DNA of 64,000 bases from Arthrobacter sp. fls2-241-R2A-200 (lineage in GTDB: Bacteria; Actinomycetota; Actinomycetes; Actinomycetales; Micrococcaceae): the NCBI RefSeq assembly GCF_030209745.1, contig NZ_JARVRJ010000014.1:1-64000 (forward strand), in the 5' to 3' direction. The position numbers were made by a program, and so were the translations under genes. This document shows positions 54,941 through 64,000 of this stretch, piece after piece. The notes beneath the pieces are model-generated. The model ran no database searches. It was given only the letters and a program-made list of their open reading frames with translations, and had not been told where the DNA came from. Numbering within the stretch: the stretch's first letter is position 1; the number at the start of each line of letters is the position of its first letter.

Positions 54941-55692
54941 TTGGTTTGCCGACGCAGGGTCAGGGATGCGAGGACGAGCACCACGAGCACGATTCCGGCC
55001 ATGACCAGCGTGTCTTGCCACATGGAGGAAGTCGCCTCGGAATTGGTTGCGATCTCCTTCAGCGCATCTACCGAGAACGTCAAGGGAAGAACCCCGGAGA
55101 TCGCGTCCAGGACGTCGTTCATGTGGTCCCGGGCCACGAAAAGGCCGCAGAGGAGGATCTGGGGCACCACCACCACTGGCATGAATTGGACGGCTTGGAA
55201 CTCCGTGCGTGCGAACGCCGAGCAAAACAGGCCGAGCGCGACGCCAAGGACCGCGTTGATCACCGCGATCAGTACAACCAGCCCTGGGCTGCCTTGGATA
55301 TCCAAGTTGAAAACCCAGTAGGCCACGGCGGTGGCCACCACGGACTGCAGTGCCGCCATGATGGAAAACGCGAGCGCGTAGCCGAAGAGCAGATCTGCCT
55401 TGTGGATGGGCGTCGTCAGAAGGCGTTCCAGGGTGCCGGACGTCCGTTCACGCAGCATGGTGATCGAGGTGACCAGGAACATCACGACGAACGGGAAGAT
55501 TGCCAGCATCATCAGGCCGACCCGGTCGAATGTCCGTGGCACGCCGGGCGGAAGGGTCTCGTTTTCGTACAGGAAGTAGACGGCAGTCAGCAGCAAGGCC
55601 GGCACCACGAGGATGAGTGCCACGCTGCGGTGATCGTGCCGGAGTTGTCCCAAGACGCGGGTGGTGGTTGCCAGGGTCATTCGGGGGTTCAT
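54937..55692 (-). CDS. ABC-2 type exporter permease, 251 aa
   Basis: Six helices; RERTSGTLERLLTTPIHKADLL is the ABC-2 coupling motif. Exports drugs or lipids with the ATPase. ATGA overlap with the ATPase. Substrate unknown. Confidence 0.9.
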   Translation of the reverse strand: MNPRMTLATTTRVLGQLRHDHRSVALILVVPALLLTAVYFLYENETLPPGVPRTFDRVGLMMLAIFPFVVMFLVTSITMLRERTSGTLERLLTTPIHKADLLFGYALAFSIMAALQSVVATAVAYWVFNLDIQGSPGLVVLIAVINAVLGVALGLFCSAFARTEFQAVQFMPVVVVPQILLCGLFVARDHMNDVLDAISGVLPLTFSVDALKEIATNSEATSSMWQDTLVMAGIVLVVLVLASLTLRRQTK

Positions 55693-56507
55693 CGTGCCAC
55701 CGGACTTTCGTTGTGCCCATCATCGAGGTTGGTTCGGTCGGAGGTTTTGATCATGGTCAGGAATGCCTTCTCCAGGTCATCGCTTCTGCCACGCTCAGCG
55801 AGCTCGGCCGGTGTCAGGTGAGCCAGGAGCAACCCGTCCCGAAGGAGCAGCAATGATGAACAGTGCGATGCTTCCTCCATGACGTGGCTTGACACCAAAA
55901 GCGTGGTCCCGTCAGCCGCCATGGCGGTGAAGCGTTCCCAGAGTTCGGCGCGAAGAACCGGGTCCAGTCCCACCGTGGGTTCGTCGAGCACCAGCAGCTT
56001 GGGATGGGAAACCAATGCGCAGGCCAAGGAAACGCGGCTGAATTGGCCTCCGGAAAGGTCCGCCGCTTTCTGTTTCGCGAATGACTCCAGCCCGACGGCG
56101 GCAATCGCCTCGGCAGCATCGGCGGACGTTGCCCCGTGCATCGCTCCGAAGTACTTGACGTTGGCTTCGACGCTGAGGTCGCCGTAGACGCTGGCGCCTT
56201 GGGTGACGTAGCCGACGTCGTTCCTGAGCGGGGCGCTCCCTGCCGGAAGGCCGAGCACATCGATGGATCCGGCGGTGATCCTTTGGACCCCTACGATGGC
56301 GCGCATAAGAGTGGTCTTGCCGCTTCCCGACGGGCCGAGAAGTCCGGTGATCTGCCCGGCGTCGACGGTGAAATCCAGCCCGCGGAGGATCTTGGTGCGT
56401 CCGCGCGAGATATGGAGGCCAGCTACGGCGATGGCTTCCTTCTGTCCAACGCCGGCTCCTGGGGCCGCTTCGGCTGGTCGGACGTTGTGGTGTGCGATGT
56501 GGGACAT
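55689..56507 (-). CDS. ABC exporter ATPase, 272 aa
   Basis: Walker A GPSGSGKTT, signature LSGGQ, Walker B LLVLDEPTVGLDP, and the SSHVMEEA switch. ATG at 56505-56507 with GGAGG seven bases upstream; the open frame upstream is not coding. The palindrome at 56530-56549 lies 22 bases upstream. Confidence 0.92.
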   Translation of the reverse strand: MSHIAHHNVRPAEAAPGAGVGQKEAIAVAGLHISRGRTKILRGLDFTVDAGQITGLLGPSGSGKTTLMRAIVGVQRITAGSIDVLGLPAGSAPLRNDVGYVTQGASVYGDLSVEANVKYFGAMHGATSADAAEAIAAVGLESFAKQKAADLSGGQFSRVSLACALVSHPKLLVLDEPTVGLDPVLRAELWERFTAMAADGTTLLVSSHVMEEASHCSSLLLLRDGLLLAHLTPAELAERGRSDDLEKAFLTMIKTSDRTNLDDGHNESPVAR

Positions 56508-56529
56508 GCCGGCCTCCGTGAATGCACGT

Positions 56530-56549
56530 AATTCATCACCTGATGAATT
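56530..56549. promoter_or_regulatory. TetR operator before the ABC exporter operon
   Basis: AATTCATCACCTGATGAATT: perfect eight-base arms with a four-base spacer, 22 bases before the ATPase ATG on the minus strand. The operon encodes its own TetR, so autorepression is the simple reading. Confidence 0.78.
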
Positions 56550-56678
56550 AAAAAGATATGCCTGCCAGCGGCAACGGTCAAGGGGAATGCGACGACGTTG
56601 AGCCAGCGAGAAATCGTCTTCTTGAAAATGTGGCCGCAATCACATAAGTTCGTCCCAAGCCGTGTCGTTGGGGCGCGG

Positions 56679-56809
56679 ATGGTTGATGGGGGATTCATGA
56701 CAATGACCTTGAAGGGTGCCGCGGGCAGCCACACCATCCTGGAGCTCGGCAGTAACCAACGCATCCCAGTCGCAGGTGATTCCGTTCCGCTGGAGGGAAC
56801 GGAAGACTA
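56679..56809 (+). CDS. Possible small protein, about 35-43 aa
   Basis: In-frame ATGs at 56679, 56697 and 56703; the last has GGGGGA nine bases upstream. Codons favour G or C in the third position in about three of four cases, which looks coding. No known family; the TAG is at 56808-56810. A terminator-like hairpin follows at 56844-56920. A TTG at 56598 would give a longer protein. Confidence 0.4.
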
Positions 56810-56843
56810 GTCACACGACAGAGCCTGCGGCCGATCGGCCGCT

Positions 56844-56920
56844 GAGCCACGCCATCGCAGGATGACCAGCCGGAAGCGGCCAGGGGCTTCCAGACGCGAC
56901 GGCGTGGCTCTTCTGTTGTT
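56844..56920 (+). terminator. Hairpin before proS (possible terminator or leader structure)
   Basis: GAGCCACGCC (56844-56853) pairs perfectly with GGCGTGGCTC (56901-56910). The 47-base loop contains its own hairpin (GGAAGC/GCTTCC), and TTCTGTTGTT follows. It can end the small-gene transcript or act in the proS leader; no T-box consensus was seen. Confidence 0.5.
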
Positions 56921-57004
56921 GCCGGCGTCTGCGCCACGTGCGGAACCGGTAGATTGGTAGGCAGTTGATTTCGCCACATTTGCCATAGAAACGGATACGA
57001 ACAC

Positions 57005-58816
57005 GTGGTCCTTCGTCTTTCCCAGCTGTTCCTGCGCACCTTGCGCGAAGATCCCGTCGACGCCGAGGTCGCAAGCCACAAGCTCCTGGTCCGGGCCGGC
57101 TATATTCGCCGCGCCGCGCCCGGCATCTACACGTGGCTTCCCTTGGGCCTGAGCGTCCTGCGGAAGGTCGAGGAGATCATCCGCCAGGAAATGGCCGCCA
57201 TCGGGGCCCAGGAAGTCCACTTCCCGGCGTTGCTGCCGCGCGAACCTTACGAGGCCACCAATCGGTGGACCGAGTACGGCGAAGGTCTTTTCCGTCTGCA
57301 GGACCGCAAGGGTGCGGACTACCTCCTTGCCCCCACGCATGAGGAAATGTTCACGCTCCTGGTGAAAGACCTGTACTCGTCCTACAAGGACCTGCCGCTG
57401 AGCCTTTACCAGATCCAGAACAAGTACCGCGACGAAGCCCGTCCCCGGGCAGGCCTCCTGCGCGGACGCGAGTTCATCATGAAGGACTCCTACTCGTTCG
57501 ACATCGACGACGCCGGCCTGGACGCCAGCTACGCTGCCCACCGTGCCGCTTATGTGAAGATCTTCGAGCGCCTCGGCCTGGAAGTTATTCCCGTGGCTGC
57601 CACGGCGGGCGCCATGGGTGGATCCAAGAGCGAGGAATTCCTGTTCCCGACCGAGATCGGTGAGGATACCTTCGTCCGTTCAGCCGGTGGCTACTATGCC
57701 AACGTCGAGGCGGTCACCACTGTTGTTCCGCCGGAGATCGACTTCACCAACGCGCCCGCCGCCCAGGTGATGGACACTCCGAACACCCCGACCATCGATA
57801 CCCTGGTGGATGCGGCGAACCGCCTGGCTCCGCGCAGCGAGTCCGACGGCGGCGCTTGGGCCGCTGCTGACACGCTCAAGAATGTGGTTCTTGCCGTGAC
57901 GCTGCCCACCGGTGAGCGCCAGATCGTTGTTATCGGCGTGCCGGGCGACCGTGCGGTGGATCTCAAGCGGGTAGAGGCCAACATCGGTTCCTTCTTGCCG
58001 ATTGCCGGTGAAATCGGGCTGGAAGCTGCCAACGAAGAAGACCTCAAGAAGCTGCCTTGGCTCGTCAAGGGCTACATCGGCCCCGGCCTGTCCTTGGCCG
58101 AACCTGTTCTGGGCCTTGAAGGCTCGTCCAAGGTGCTTTACCTGGTGGACCCCCGGGTTGTCTCCGGTACCAGCTGGGTCACCGGCGCCAATGCTGGGGG
58201 CAAGCACGTCTTTGGGTTGGTGGCTGGCCGTGACTTCACGTGGGATGGCGTCATCGAATGCACCGAAGTCCGGGCAGGGGATCCCGCGCCTGACGGCTCC
58301 GGTCCGTTGGAAACCGCCCGCGGCATCGAAATGGGCCACATCTTCCAGCTGGGCCGCAAGTACGCGGAGGCCCTGGACTTGAAGGTACTGGACCAGAACG
58401 GCAAGCAAGTGGTGGTCACCATGGGCTCCTACGGCGTCGGTGTAACGCGCGCGGTAGCCGCCTTGGCTGAAGCAAACCATGACGATCGCGGCCTCGTATG
58501 GCCCCGGACGGTCGCCCCTGCGGACGTCCACGTTGTGGCAGTGGGCCGCGGTGAGGAAATCTTTGCGGCGGCTGAGAAGATTTCCGCCGAGCTGGAGGCA
58601 GCAGGACTCGACGTCATTTACGATGACCGCCCGAAGGTATCACCCGGGGTAAAGTTCGGTGATGCCGAGCTGGTCGGTGTGCCGACCATCCTGGCTGTTG
58701 GGCGTGGGCTCGTGGACGGTGTGGTGGAGGTCAAGGACCGCCGCACCGGCGAAGCCGAGAACGTTGCCGTAGACAAGGCCGTGGACTACGTGGTCAACGC
58801 CGTTCGAAGCCGTTGA
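57005..58816 (+). CDS. proS: Proline-tRNA ligase
   Basis: Class II aminoacyl-tRNA synthetase. [20 protein letters not shown] start, motif 2 [23 protein letters not shown] region, an editing (INS) domain between about residues 225 and 400, and motif 3 [21 protein letters not shown] start; 603 aa is the length of the bacterial type with the editing domain. Confidence 0.97.
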   Translation: MVLRLSQLFLRTLREDPVDAEVASHKLLVRAGYIRRAAPGIYTWLPLGLSVLRKVEEIIRQEMAAIGAQEVHFPALLPREPYEATNRWTEYGEGLFRLQDRKGADYLLAPTHEEMFTLLVKDLYSSYKDLPLSLYQIQNKYRDEARPRAGLLRGREFIMKDSYSFDIDDAGLDASYAAHRAAYVKIFERLGLEVIPVAATAGAMGGSKSEEFLFPTEIGEDTFVRSAGGYYANVEAVTTVVPPEIDFTNAPAAQVMDTPNTPTIDTLVDAANRLAPRSESDGGAWAAADTLKNVVLAVTLPTGERQIVVIGVPGDRAVDLKRVEANIGSFLPIAGEIGLEAANEEDLKKLPWLVKGYIGPGLSLAEPVLGLEGSSKVLYLVDPRVVSGTSWVTGANAGGKHVFGLVAGRDFTWDGVIECTEVRAGDPAPDGSGPLETARGIEMGHIFQLGRKYAEALDLKVLDQNGKQVVVTMGSYGVGVTRAVAALAEANHDDRGLVWPRTVAPADVHVVAVGRGEEIFAAAEKISAELEAAGLDVIYDDRPKVSPGVKFGDAELVGVPTILAVGRGLVDGVVEVKDRRTGEAENVAVDKAVDYVVNAVRSR

Positions 58817-59610
58817 TTTCCGGCTTCGAATCAATCGAGCTGACCACCCTCATCCTCATCGTGGTGGCAGGATTCGCAGCCGGATGGGTTGACGCCGTGG
58901 TAGGAGGCGGGGGGCTGATCCAGCTCCCCGCCCTGCTGTTGGTTCCTGGCATCACGCCCGTCCAGGCTCTGGCGACGAACAAAATGGGGTCGATTTTTGG
59001 CACCACCACCAGTGCCGCCACGTACTATCGCCGGGTGGGCCCGGACCTGAAGACTGCAGTTCCGATGGCCGTTATCGCGTTGGCCGGCAGCTTCTGTGGA
59101 GCCATCCTGGCCGCTTCGCTGCCCGCGAGCGTGTTTAAGCCCATCATTGTGGTGGCCCTGATCGCCGTCGCCATTTTCACTGCCCTTCGGCCCAGCGCCG
59201 GCGAGCTCACAGCGTTGCGCCACGAGGGCCACAGGCATTATGTCGTGGCGTGTCTCATTGGGGCGGTGATCGGTTTCTATGACGGAATGATCGGGCCGGG
59301 CACCGGTTCCTTCCTGGTTATTGCCTTGGTTTCGGCCATGGGGTACGCGTTCCTGGAGGCCAGCGCCAAGGCCAAAATCGTCAACATGGCCACTAACGCC
59401 GGTGCCCTGATTTTCTTCCTGCCCCACGGCGCTTTGATGTGGGGTGTGGGGCTGGTCCTAGGGCTTGCCAACATGGCCGGGGGCTATTTGGGCGCCAGGG
59501 CGGCGGTGTCCCAGGGGAGCAAGTTTGTGCGGATCGTGTTTTTGATCGTGGTCGCTGCGCTGATCATCAAACTTGGCCTTGACGTCTGGAACGACAACGT
59601 CGCCAGGTGA
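58813..59610 (+). CDS. TSUP (TauE/SafE) family transporter, 265 aa
   Basis: Eight hydrophobic helices with the two-fold [22 protein letters not shown] and later [15 protein letters not shown] repeats of the sulfite/sulfonate exporter family. TTG start overlaps the proS stop by four bases; no better start nearby. Substrate unknown. Confidence 0.85.
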   Translation: MISGFESIELTTLILIVVAGFAAGWVDAVVGGGGLIQLPALLLVPGITPVQALATNKMGSIFGTTTSAATYYRRVGPDLKTAVPMAVIALAGSFCGAILAASLPASVFKPIIVVALIAVAIFTALRPSAGELTALRHEGHRHYVVACLIGAVIGFYDGMIGPGTGSFLVIALVSAMGYAFLEASAKAKIVNMATNAGALIFFLPHGALMWGVGLVLGLANMAGGYLGARAAVSQGSKFVRIVFLIVVAALIIKLGLDVWNDNVAR

Positions 59611-59656
59611 CGTGTTGGGCGGCATCCTGGTGCCGTTTGGCCTGCCTCGGGTTTGG

Positions 59657-60679
59657 TCAGGCTGCCTCGCCCGGGGCGGGCAGGGCGTGGGCCGGCGGAA
59701 GCCCGTCCAGGGTCTTGCCTGCCAATGTGCTGGCCACCCAGAGCGAACGGGCTAAGTCTGCCTCGTGTCCGGCCTTCCCGGCATAAGCCACAGCATTTTC
59801 CACCTCCCGGGCAATGGTCCACTGCCGGGCCGTTTCGGGGTCCAGGCCCGCGGCCACACTGAAGTCGTGGCAGCGCTCCAAGAGACCCTCCTCAGGACTG
59901 TTCCGCGGCAGCTCCCGGATCCGGTTCCACAAAATCGGAGCCACCGCGAACTCTGCCTCACCGATTTGGGGCTGCGGGTCGATGGCCAGGTACGCGCCTC
60001 GCCGCGCTTGCTCATCAGGCATCGTGGCGAGGATGTTCATGAAATGAAGGTCCGTGTGAACGAGCACGTCCCTGCCTGAGCGGCGACCCACGGCTCCCCG
60101 CGTCTGGCACACTTCCAGCGCCGCTTCGAGAAGCCACCTGGGAAACGGCCGGTCCAAGCGCTCCCAATCCGCGGGCAATTCATCGCTCCATCGCTCGGCA
60201 GTGGCCGCAACGTGATCCAGGTCAGCCCACTCAGGGCGGTGATCCGGCTCAATGGAGAGCTGGCGCATAATGGCGCCCCAAACGTCCCGGGCCTCATCCA
60301 GGGTCGTGTCTTGGAGCCGGCGCGAGGCGTCAAGCCGTTCGAGCACGGCCGAGCAGTCTGAGGCTTCCGATGCCAGGAGCCGTACTGCTCCGCGTCCTTC
60401 CCACAGTGCCAGCGCGTGCTTTTCCGCCATCGCTTCCTCGTGCGGAAAGGCAATTTTCAAGGCAGCGCGTTGACCGCCTTGGCGGACCACCGGAACTACG
60501 AGTGAGCCGTGGCCATTCCACGGCTCTTGGCCGGGGACGAGGTCTATGCTGAGATCCCAGCGATCCAGCGCCCCGGCGATCAGCCCTGGCAGGCTGGCCA
60601 GCCAGTCCCGTCCAGCAGAGCTCCGGTTGTAGCGGGCATGCAAATCACCAGGAATGGGCACGATCGCTCGAAGGTTCAC
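59657..60679 (-). CDS. Aminoglycoside/hydroxyurea antibiotic kinase-like protein, 340 aa
   Basis: APH-fold phosphotransferase: LVVPVVRQGGQRAALKIAFP (ATP Lys), catalytic HTDLHFMNIL and metal-binding AIDPQPQIGEAEF, typical of the APH(6)/hydroxyurea kinase group. GTG start at 60677-60679. Could detoxify an antibiotic or act on a housekeeping substrate; resistance is not shown. Confidence 0.82.
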   Translation of the reverse strand: MNLRAIVPIPGDLHARYNRSSAGRDWLASLPGLIAGALDRWDLSIDLVPGQEPWNGHGSLVVPVVRQGGQRAALKIAFPHEEAMAEKHALALWEGRGAVRLLASEASDCSAVLERLDASRRLQDTTLDEARDVWGAIMRQLSIEPDHRPEWADLDHVAATAERWSDELPADWERLDRPFPRWLLEAALEVCQTRGAVGRRSGRDVLVHTDLHFMNILATMPDEQARRGAYLAIDPQPQIGEAEFAVAPILWNRIRELPRNSPEEGLLERCHDFSVAAGLDPETARQWTIAREVENAVAYAGKAGHEADLARSLWVASTLAGKTLDGLPPAHALPAPGEAA

Positions 60680-60713
60680 GCGATCAGCCTAACTCCGGGC
60701 CAGCGCACAGCCC

Positions 60714-61442
60714 TTAGAAAACGCCGCTGGCCCCCAGCAGGGTTCCGATGGAGAACGTCGCGGCCAGGGCCAAAGCCCCGCCGAGAACAACGCGGACCGC
60801 AGCCCGCAGCCGAGGTGCCCCGCCGATCCAGGCGCCGACAGCGCCAGTGATAGCCAGTGCGATCAAAACCGCGGCGAATGTGAGCGGGACGCGCATACCG
60901 GCTGGTGGCAGGAGCATGGCAAGCAAAGGCAGCACCGCCCCCAAGGTGAACGCCACAGCAGAAGCGAACGCGGCGCTCCAAGGACTGACGATGTCGTCCT
61001 CATGGATGTTGAGTTCCGCTGAGAGGTGGGCCGCCAAGGCATCGTGTTCCGTGAGTTCCTCTGCCACGGCGCGGGCTGTTTTGGGGCTGAGGCCCTTGCT
61101 CTCGTAGATGGCCGTCAACTCGTCGAGTTCCTCCTCGGGTTGCTCGGCGAGTTCACGGCGCTCCTTCTCGATCAGCGCTCTTTGGGTATCGCTTTGGCTG
61201 CTGACCGAAACATATTCGCCCAAAGCCATGGAGATTGCGCCACCCACCAAGCCGGCTACACCGGCCGCCAAGATGTTTCCCGTGTTCGTGGTGGCGCCAG
61301 CAACGCCTACCAGGATGGAGGCGACGGAAACAATACCGTCGTTGGCGCCGAGGACGCCGGCACGCAGCCAGTTCAACCTGTGCGCCAAATCATCCCGATG
61401 GGGCTCGTTCTCATGCTTAGCGGTGGTTTCGATGGAGGCCAT
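60714..61442 (-). CDS. VIT1/CCC1-family membrane transporter, 242 aa
   Basis: Iron/manganese transporter family: LRAGVLGANDGIVSVASILVGVAGA and ALGEYVSVSSQSDTQRALIEKER (metal-binding loop), then three hydrophobic helices at the end. Five helices in all. ATG at 61440-61442. Single gene. Confidence 0.88.
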   Translation of the reverse strand: MASIETTAKHENEPHRDDLAHRLNWLRAGVLGANDGIVSVASILVGVAGATTNTGNILAAGVAGLVGGAISMALGEYVSVSSQSDTQRALIEKERRELAEQPEEELDELTAIYESKGLSPKTARAVAEELTEHDALAAHLSAELNIHEDDIVSPWSAAFASAVAFTLGAVLPLLAMLLPPAGMRVPLTFAAVLIALAITGAVGAWIGGAPRLRAAVRVVLGGALALAATFSIGTLLGASGVF

Positions 61443-61543
61443 GCATCAAGCCAAGCACCAGCCAGCCCTCAAGGCCAGCATGGCTAGGCTCGCCTACTTT
61501 CGCTTACCCTTGCTTATCTTTGCCCGTCTCTCCCGGAGTCTGC

Positions 61544-62683
61544 CTACCGCGACGGGCTTGCAGAGGTTGTCGGCAACGTGGGCAAGGAACCCGGCTGGAG
61601 GTTTATCCCCGGCAACTCAGGCAGGGCCGCTCCCCATTGCTGTCCTCGCCGTGCGGTCTCCAGCAAGTTTTCCAGGGCCCAATCCCGGGCTGGCCCGGAG
61701 GACAAAGCGACCAGGTCACCCCAGACGGCCAGGGACCCAATTTCCAGCGCGCCCAGGGACGCCGCAGGGTCCCTGCTGAACCCTGCGTCAAGGCGGTAGC
61801 CAGCCTCCGGCATGGGAACCTCGGTACACTCCGCACGGGTCAAGTCTTCAGCCTGTTTGAGTTGTGATTCGTGGTCCTGCAAGCCTTTTGCGGCCGATGA
61901 CGCATCGGCTCCGCCTAAGCGTTTGAGGGCGACTTGGTACAGGTAGACGGCCCGGTGGCCCGCAGCCACGCTGGCCGCCAAGGCTGCAGCTGTGGACGCA
62001 TGGGCGGACTCGGGCGGGGGAGTGGCCGACGGGCAGGAAGCAATGGCGGCGGGGCTGCTGGACGGTTCATTGGACGCCGCCGTCGACAACGACGTCGACG
62101 ATGAGGGCGCCAGGGACGGGGCCGGCAACTGCCAAAGGGTAGCCAGTTTGCCGGACTCCAGTAGCTGCGCGGATCCGACGGCGGCCAGCAGCCGCGCGAT
62201 CCCGCCGTCGGCCTTGCGTGCGTCGTCCATCCGACGTCGGCCGCTGGCGGCCAGGTCCGACACGAGATCCGCCGTGGTAGCAGCGGGCGCACCTGGGCCA
62301 GTGGCAGTGCCCGTCGAAGCTCCGCTCGGCGAACGCCCATCCGGCTTGACTCCATCCGGCAAGTCTCCATCCGGGCCAAGGAGGGCGCTGGCATGGGTTG
62401 TCAGCAAAGTCACAACATCTTTTAGCGCGACCTCTTTCGCGTCGCTCCCTCCACCGGCGGGGCTCCCGGTGAGGGCTAAACGTGCCGATGACTCACGAAG
62501 CCGCACGGCGTCCGTCAACGCGCTGATGCGCGCAGTAGCCGAGAAGGAGAGTGGGGCGGGAGCGGCGGATTCACGCGGAACCAGAACCATTCCCGTGCCC
62601 AGAACGAGGAGTGCCACCAAGGACAGGAGGAGGACTTGTCCCCACCTCTGCCCAGTTTGTCTTTCGCTGCTCTGCCCGTTCAC
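61544..62683 (-). CDS. DUF4439 (ferritin-like) protein, 379 aa
   Basis: One N-terminal membrane helix (about 15-35), a Pro/Ser/Ala-rich linker, and a C-terminal helical DUF4439 domain (about 225-345, AAGHRAVYLYQVALKRLG and LQDHESQLKQAEDL). Anchored outside the cytoplasm. The Ser/Ala/Pro-rich stretch near 195-225 is low complexity. GTG start. Role unknown. Divergent from rimP. Confidence 0.78.
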   Translation of the reverse strand: MNGQSSERQTGQRWGQVLLLSLVALLVLGTGMVLVPRESAAPAPLSFSATARISALTDAVRLRESSARLALTGSPAGGGSDAKEVALKDVVTLLTTHASALLGPDGDLPDGVKPDGRSPSGASTGTATGPGAPAATTADLVSDLAASGRRRMDDARKADGGIARLLAAVGSAQLLESGKLATLWQLPAPSLAPSSSTSLSTAASNEPSSSPAAIASCPSATPPPESAHASTAAALAASVAAGHRAVYLYQVALKRLGGADASSAAKGLQDHESQLKQAEDLTRAECTEVPMPEAGYRLDAGFSRDPAASLGALEIGSLAVWGDLVALSSGPARDWALENLLETARRGQQWGAALPELPGINLQPGSLPTLPTTSASPSR

Positions 62684-62788
62684 AACTCACCATCGTGTCA
62701 TGGTGGCGGTAAGGTCCGTGCACCAAGCGCCTCCGAAAATCGTTAGGCTAGTAGTCACAACAACATCTATCGGGAGGCGGCGAGCATC

Positions 62789-63400
62789 GTGAGTGACTCG
62801 GAAGCCACGGCTTCAACGGACCGGACAACATCGAACTCGTCGGCCACCATCCACAACCCGGAGGAAAGCAGGCTCAAAGCGCTGCTTGAGCCCGCCGTCG
62901 TCGCCAGCAGGCTCTTCCTCGAAGATGTAGCCATCCATGTTGCGGGATCGCACCGGACCGTCCACGTCGTCGTCGACCTGCCGCAAGAGCAAACCGGTGG
63001 TGTCAGTCTCGATGCCATCGCGGAGGTCTCCAAGGCATTGTCGGATATTCTGGACAACGATCCCCACGATGACGGACGTCCATACGACCTCGAAGTTTCT
63101 TCGCCCGGCATTGGGCGTCCGCTGACTGAACCCCGCCACTGGCACCGCGCCCGCGGTCGCATGGTCCGGGTCAATGTCAAACAAGGCGAGAACATTCTGG
63201 GCAGAATTGCGTCCGTTGGGACCTCGGACGTCACGCTCATTCCCGAGCATGAAGTCAAGAAGGGCATGAAGCCCAAGCAAGGTGACCCCATCACCATTCC
63301 TTTCGACAGGATCCGCCAAGGAAAAGTCGAGATAGAGTTCAGCCACCTCCCCGAGGCTGCGCTGGAAGACGAACACAATGGACCTTCTGAGGAGGCCTAA
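62789..63400 (+). CDS. rimP: Ribosome maturation factor RimP
   Basis: Needed for 30S subunit assembly. VAIHVAGSHRTVHVVVD, LEVSSPGIGRPLTEPRHW are diagnostic. N-terminal 25 residues and the acidic end are extra. GTG start with GGGAGG upstream. Overlaps nusA by one base (TAATG), the usual order. Confidence 0.96.
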   Translation: MSDSEATASTDRTTSNSSATIHNPEESRLKALLEPAVVASRLFLEDVAIHVAGSHRTVHVVVDLPQEQTGGVSLDAIAEVSKALSDILDNDPHDDGRPYDLEVSSPGIGRPLTEPRHWHRARGRMVRVNVKQGENILGRIASVGTSDVTLIPEHEVKKGMKPKQGDPITIPFDRIRQGKVEIEFSHLPEAALEDEHNGPSEEA

Positions 63401-64000
63401 TGGATATTGACATGAGCGCACTGAGACTCCTGGAGCGTGAGCGTGAAATCCCGCTGGATCTCCTGATTCCCACCATCGAACAAGCATTGCTGGTGGCTTA
63501 CCACAAGACGCCCGGTGCCTTCGAGAAGGCCAGGGCGGAGTTGGACCGCAAGAGCGGCCACGTGACCATTTGGGCCACCGAAATTGACGACGACGGCGAG
63601 CCGATCGGCGAGTTCGAGGACACCCCGGCGGGTTTCGGCCGGATTGCGGCAAGCACGGCGCGCCAAATCATCCTCCAGCGCCTCCGCGACGTTGAAGATG
63701 ACAACGTGCTCGGCGAGTTCAAGGGCCGCGAAGGTGAACTCGTGGCCGGAATGATCCAGCAGGGCAACAACCCGCACATGGTCCAGGTCAACCTCGGCAC
63801 CGTGGAGGCACTCCTGCCGCCGCCCGAGCAGGTTCCCGGCGAAAAGTACACGCATGGAAGCCGTCTGCGCGCCTTCGTCATTGACGTGCATCGCGGGGCA
63901 AAGGGTCCTTCGATTACGTTGTCCCGCTCGCACCCGGGCCTTGTTCGCAAGCTCTTCGAAATGGAAGTTCCGGAGATTGCGGACCACTCGGTCGAGATCG
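63400..64000 (+). CDS. nusA: Transcription termination/antitermination factor NusA, 5' part
   Basis: Starts MDIDMSALRLLEREREIPLD and carries the N-terminal RNAP-binding domain through ARQIILQRLRD, then the S1 domain (LVAGMIQQ, NLGTVEALLPPPEQ) and the start of the first KH region (LSRSHPGLVRKLFEMEVPEI). The frame stays open to the end of the window after 200 codons; the rest lies beyond base 64000. Confidence 0.96.
   Translation, partial: MDIDMSALRLLEREREIPLDLLIPTIEQALLVAYHKTPGAFEKARAELDRKSGHVTIWATEIDDDGEPIGEFEDTPAGFGRIAASTARQIILQRLRDVEDDNVLGEFKGREGELVAGMIQQGNNPHMVQVNLGTVEALLPPPEQVPGEKYTHGSRLRAFVIDVHRGAKGPSITLSRSHPGLVRKLFEMEVPEIADHSVEI

Noticed and set aside
56811-57004. T-box leader before proS
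   Set aside because: No specifier loop or antiterminator consensus was found; only simple hairpins are present.
1-64000. CRISPR arrays, insertion sequences, integrases or attachment sites
   Set aside because: None seen: no spaced direct repeats of CRISPR type, no transposase or recombinase motifs, and no tRNA-flanking duplications.

Overview
The window is chromosomal DNA from a high-GC actinobacterium of the Micrococcaceae, most like Arthrobacter or Paenarthrobacter. The evidence is the codon use (GC-rich third positions, frequent GTG starts), the actinobacterial Holin-X, DUF4383, DUF4439 and DivIVA-repeat proteins, and the housekeeping order rpsB-tsf-pyrH-frr-cdsA followed later by dxr-rseP-ispG-GNAT-proS-rimP-nusA. 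No insertion sequence, transposase, integrase, CRISPR array or prophage was seen. All identifications are by eye; no database search was possible.

Layout. 1-6.2 kb: the end of a tRNA-Asn, small hypotheticals, a drug-efflux MFS protein, and a lipid/glycolipid set (CDP-alcohol phosphatidyltransferase, DMT transporter, GT4 glycosyltransferase), then a CAT-anticodon tRNA. 6.2-16 kb: acyl-CoA dehydrogenase, M23 peptidase, and the translation/nucleotide block rpsB, tsf, pyrH, frr, cdsA, followed by DivIVA, PHP and small membrane proteins. 15.5-19.9 kb: an Lrp regulator divergent from a three-gene branched-chain 2-oxoacid dehydrogenase operon. 19.9-21.6 kb: a sugar epimerase and a TetR regulator.

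21.8-32.3 kb is the accessory region and the most interesting part: one tightly overlapping minus-strand operon that I read as a daptide-type RiPP cluster. It has two small precursor peptides with strong ribosome sites and an identical C-terminal IGVAIT ending in Thr. It also has the three enzymes expected to turn a C-terminal Thr into a dimethylated diamine (metal-dehydrogenase-fold oxidative decarboxylase, class III aminotransferase, SAM methyltransferase). An M50 intramembrane protease, an ABC exporter, a probable RRE protein, a family 2 glycosyltransferase, a two-helix membrane peptide and a YcaO protein complete it. The YcaO and the glycosyltransferase are, to my knowledge, not part of the described daptide set. 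The precursor cores contain no Ser or Cys and only the terminal Thr, so what YcaO modifies is an open question. The putative RRE protein itself ends in a hydrophobic tail closing in IIT, resembling a core peptide.

32.7-40.6 kb: a six- to seven-gene leucine/short-chain acyl-CoA degradation operon (methylcrotonyl-CoA carboxylase-type subunits, acyl-CoA dehydrogenase, CoA-transferase pair, MaoC, HpcH/CitE lyase). A palindrome upstream of it matches one upstream of the acyl-CoA dehydrogenase at 6.2 kb. This suggests that the TetR at 20.9 kb once lay next to this operon and that the RiPP cluster sits between the two. 40.7-49.3 kb: a sugar uptake and catabolism regulon (ABC binding protein and two permeases without their own ATPase, two Gfo/Idh/MocA oxidoreductases, sugar isomerase, ThuA) divergent from a LacI regulator, with two matching operator copies between. 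49.3-64 kb: isoprenoid (dxr, ispG), site-2 protease, a TetR-controlled ABC-2 exporter, proS, TSUP, antibiotic kinase-like, VIT1-like and DUF4439 genes, and rimP with the 5' part of nusA running off the end.
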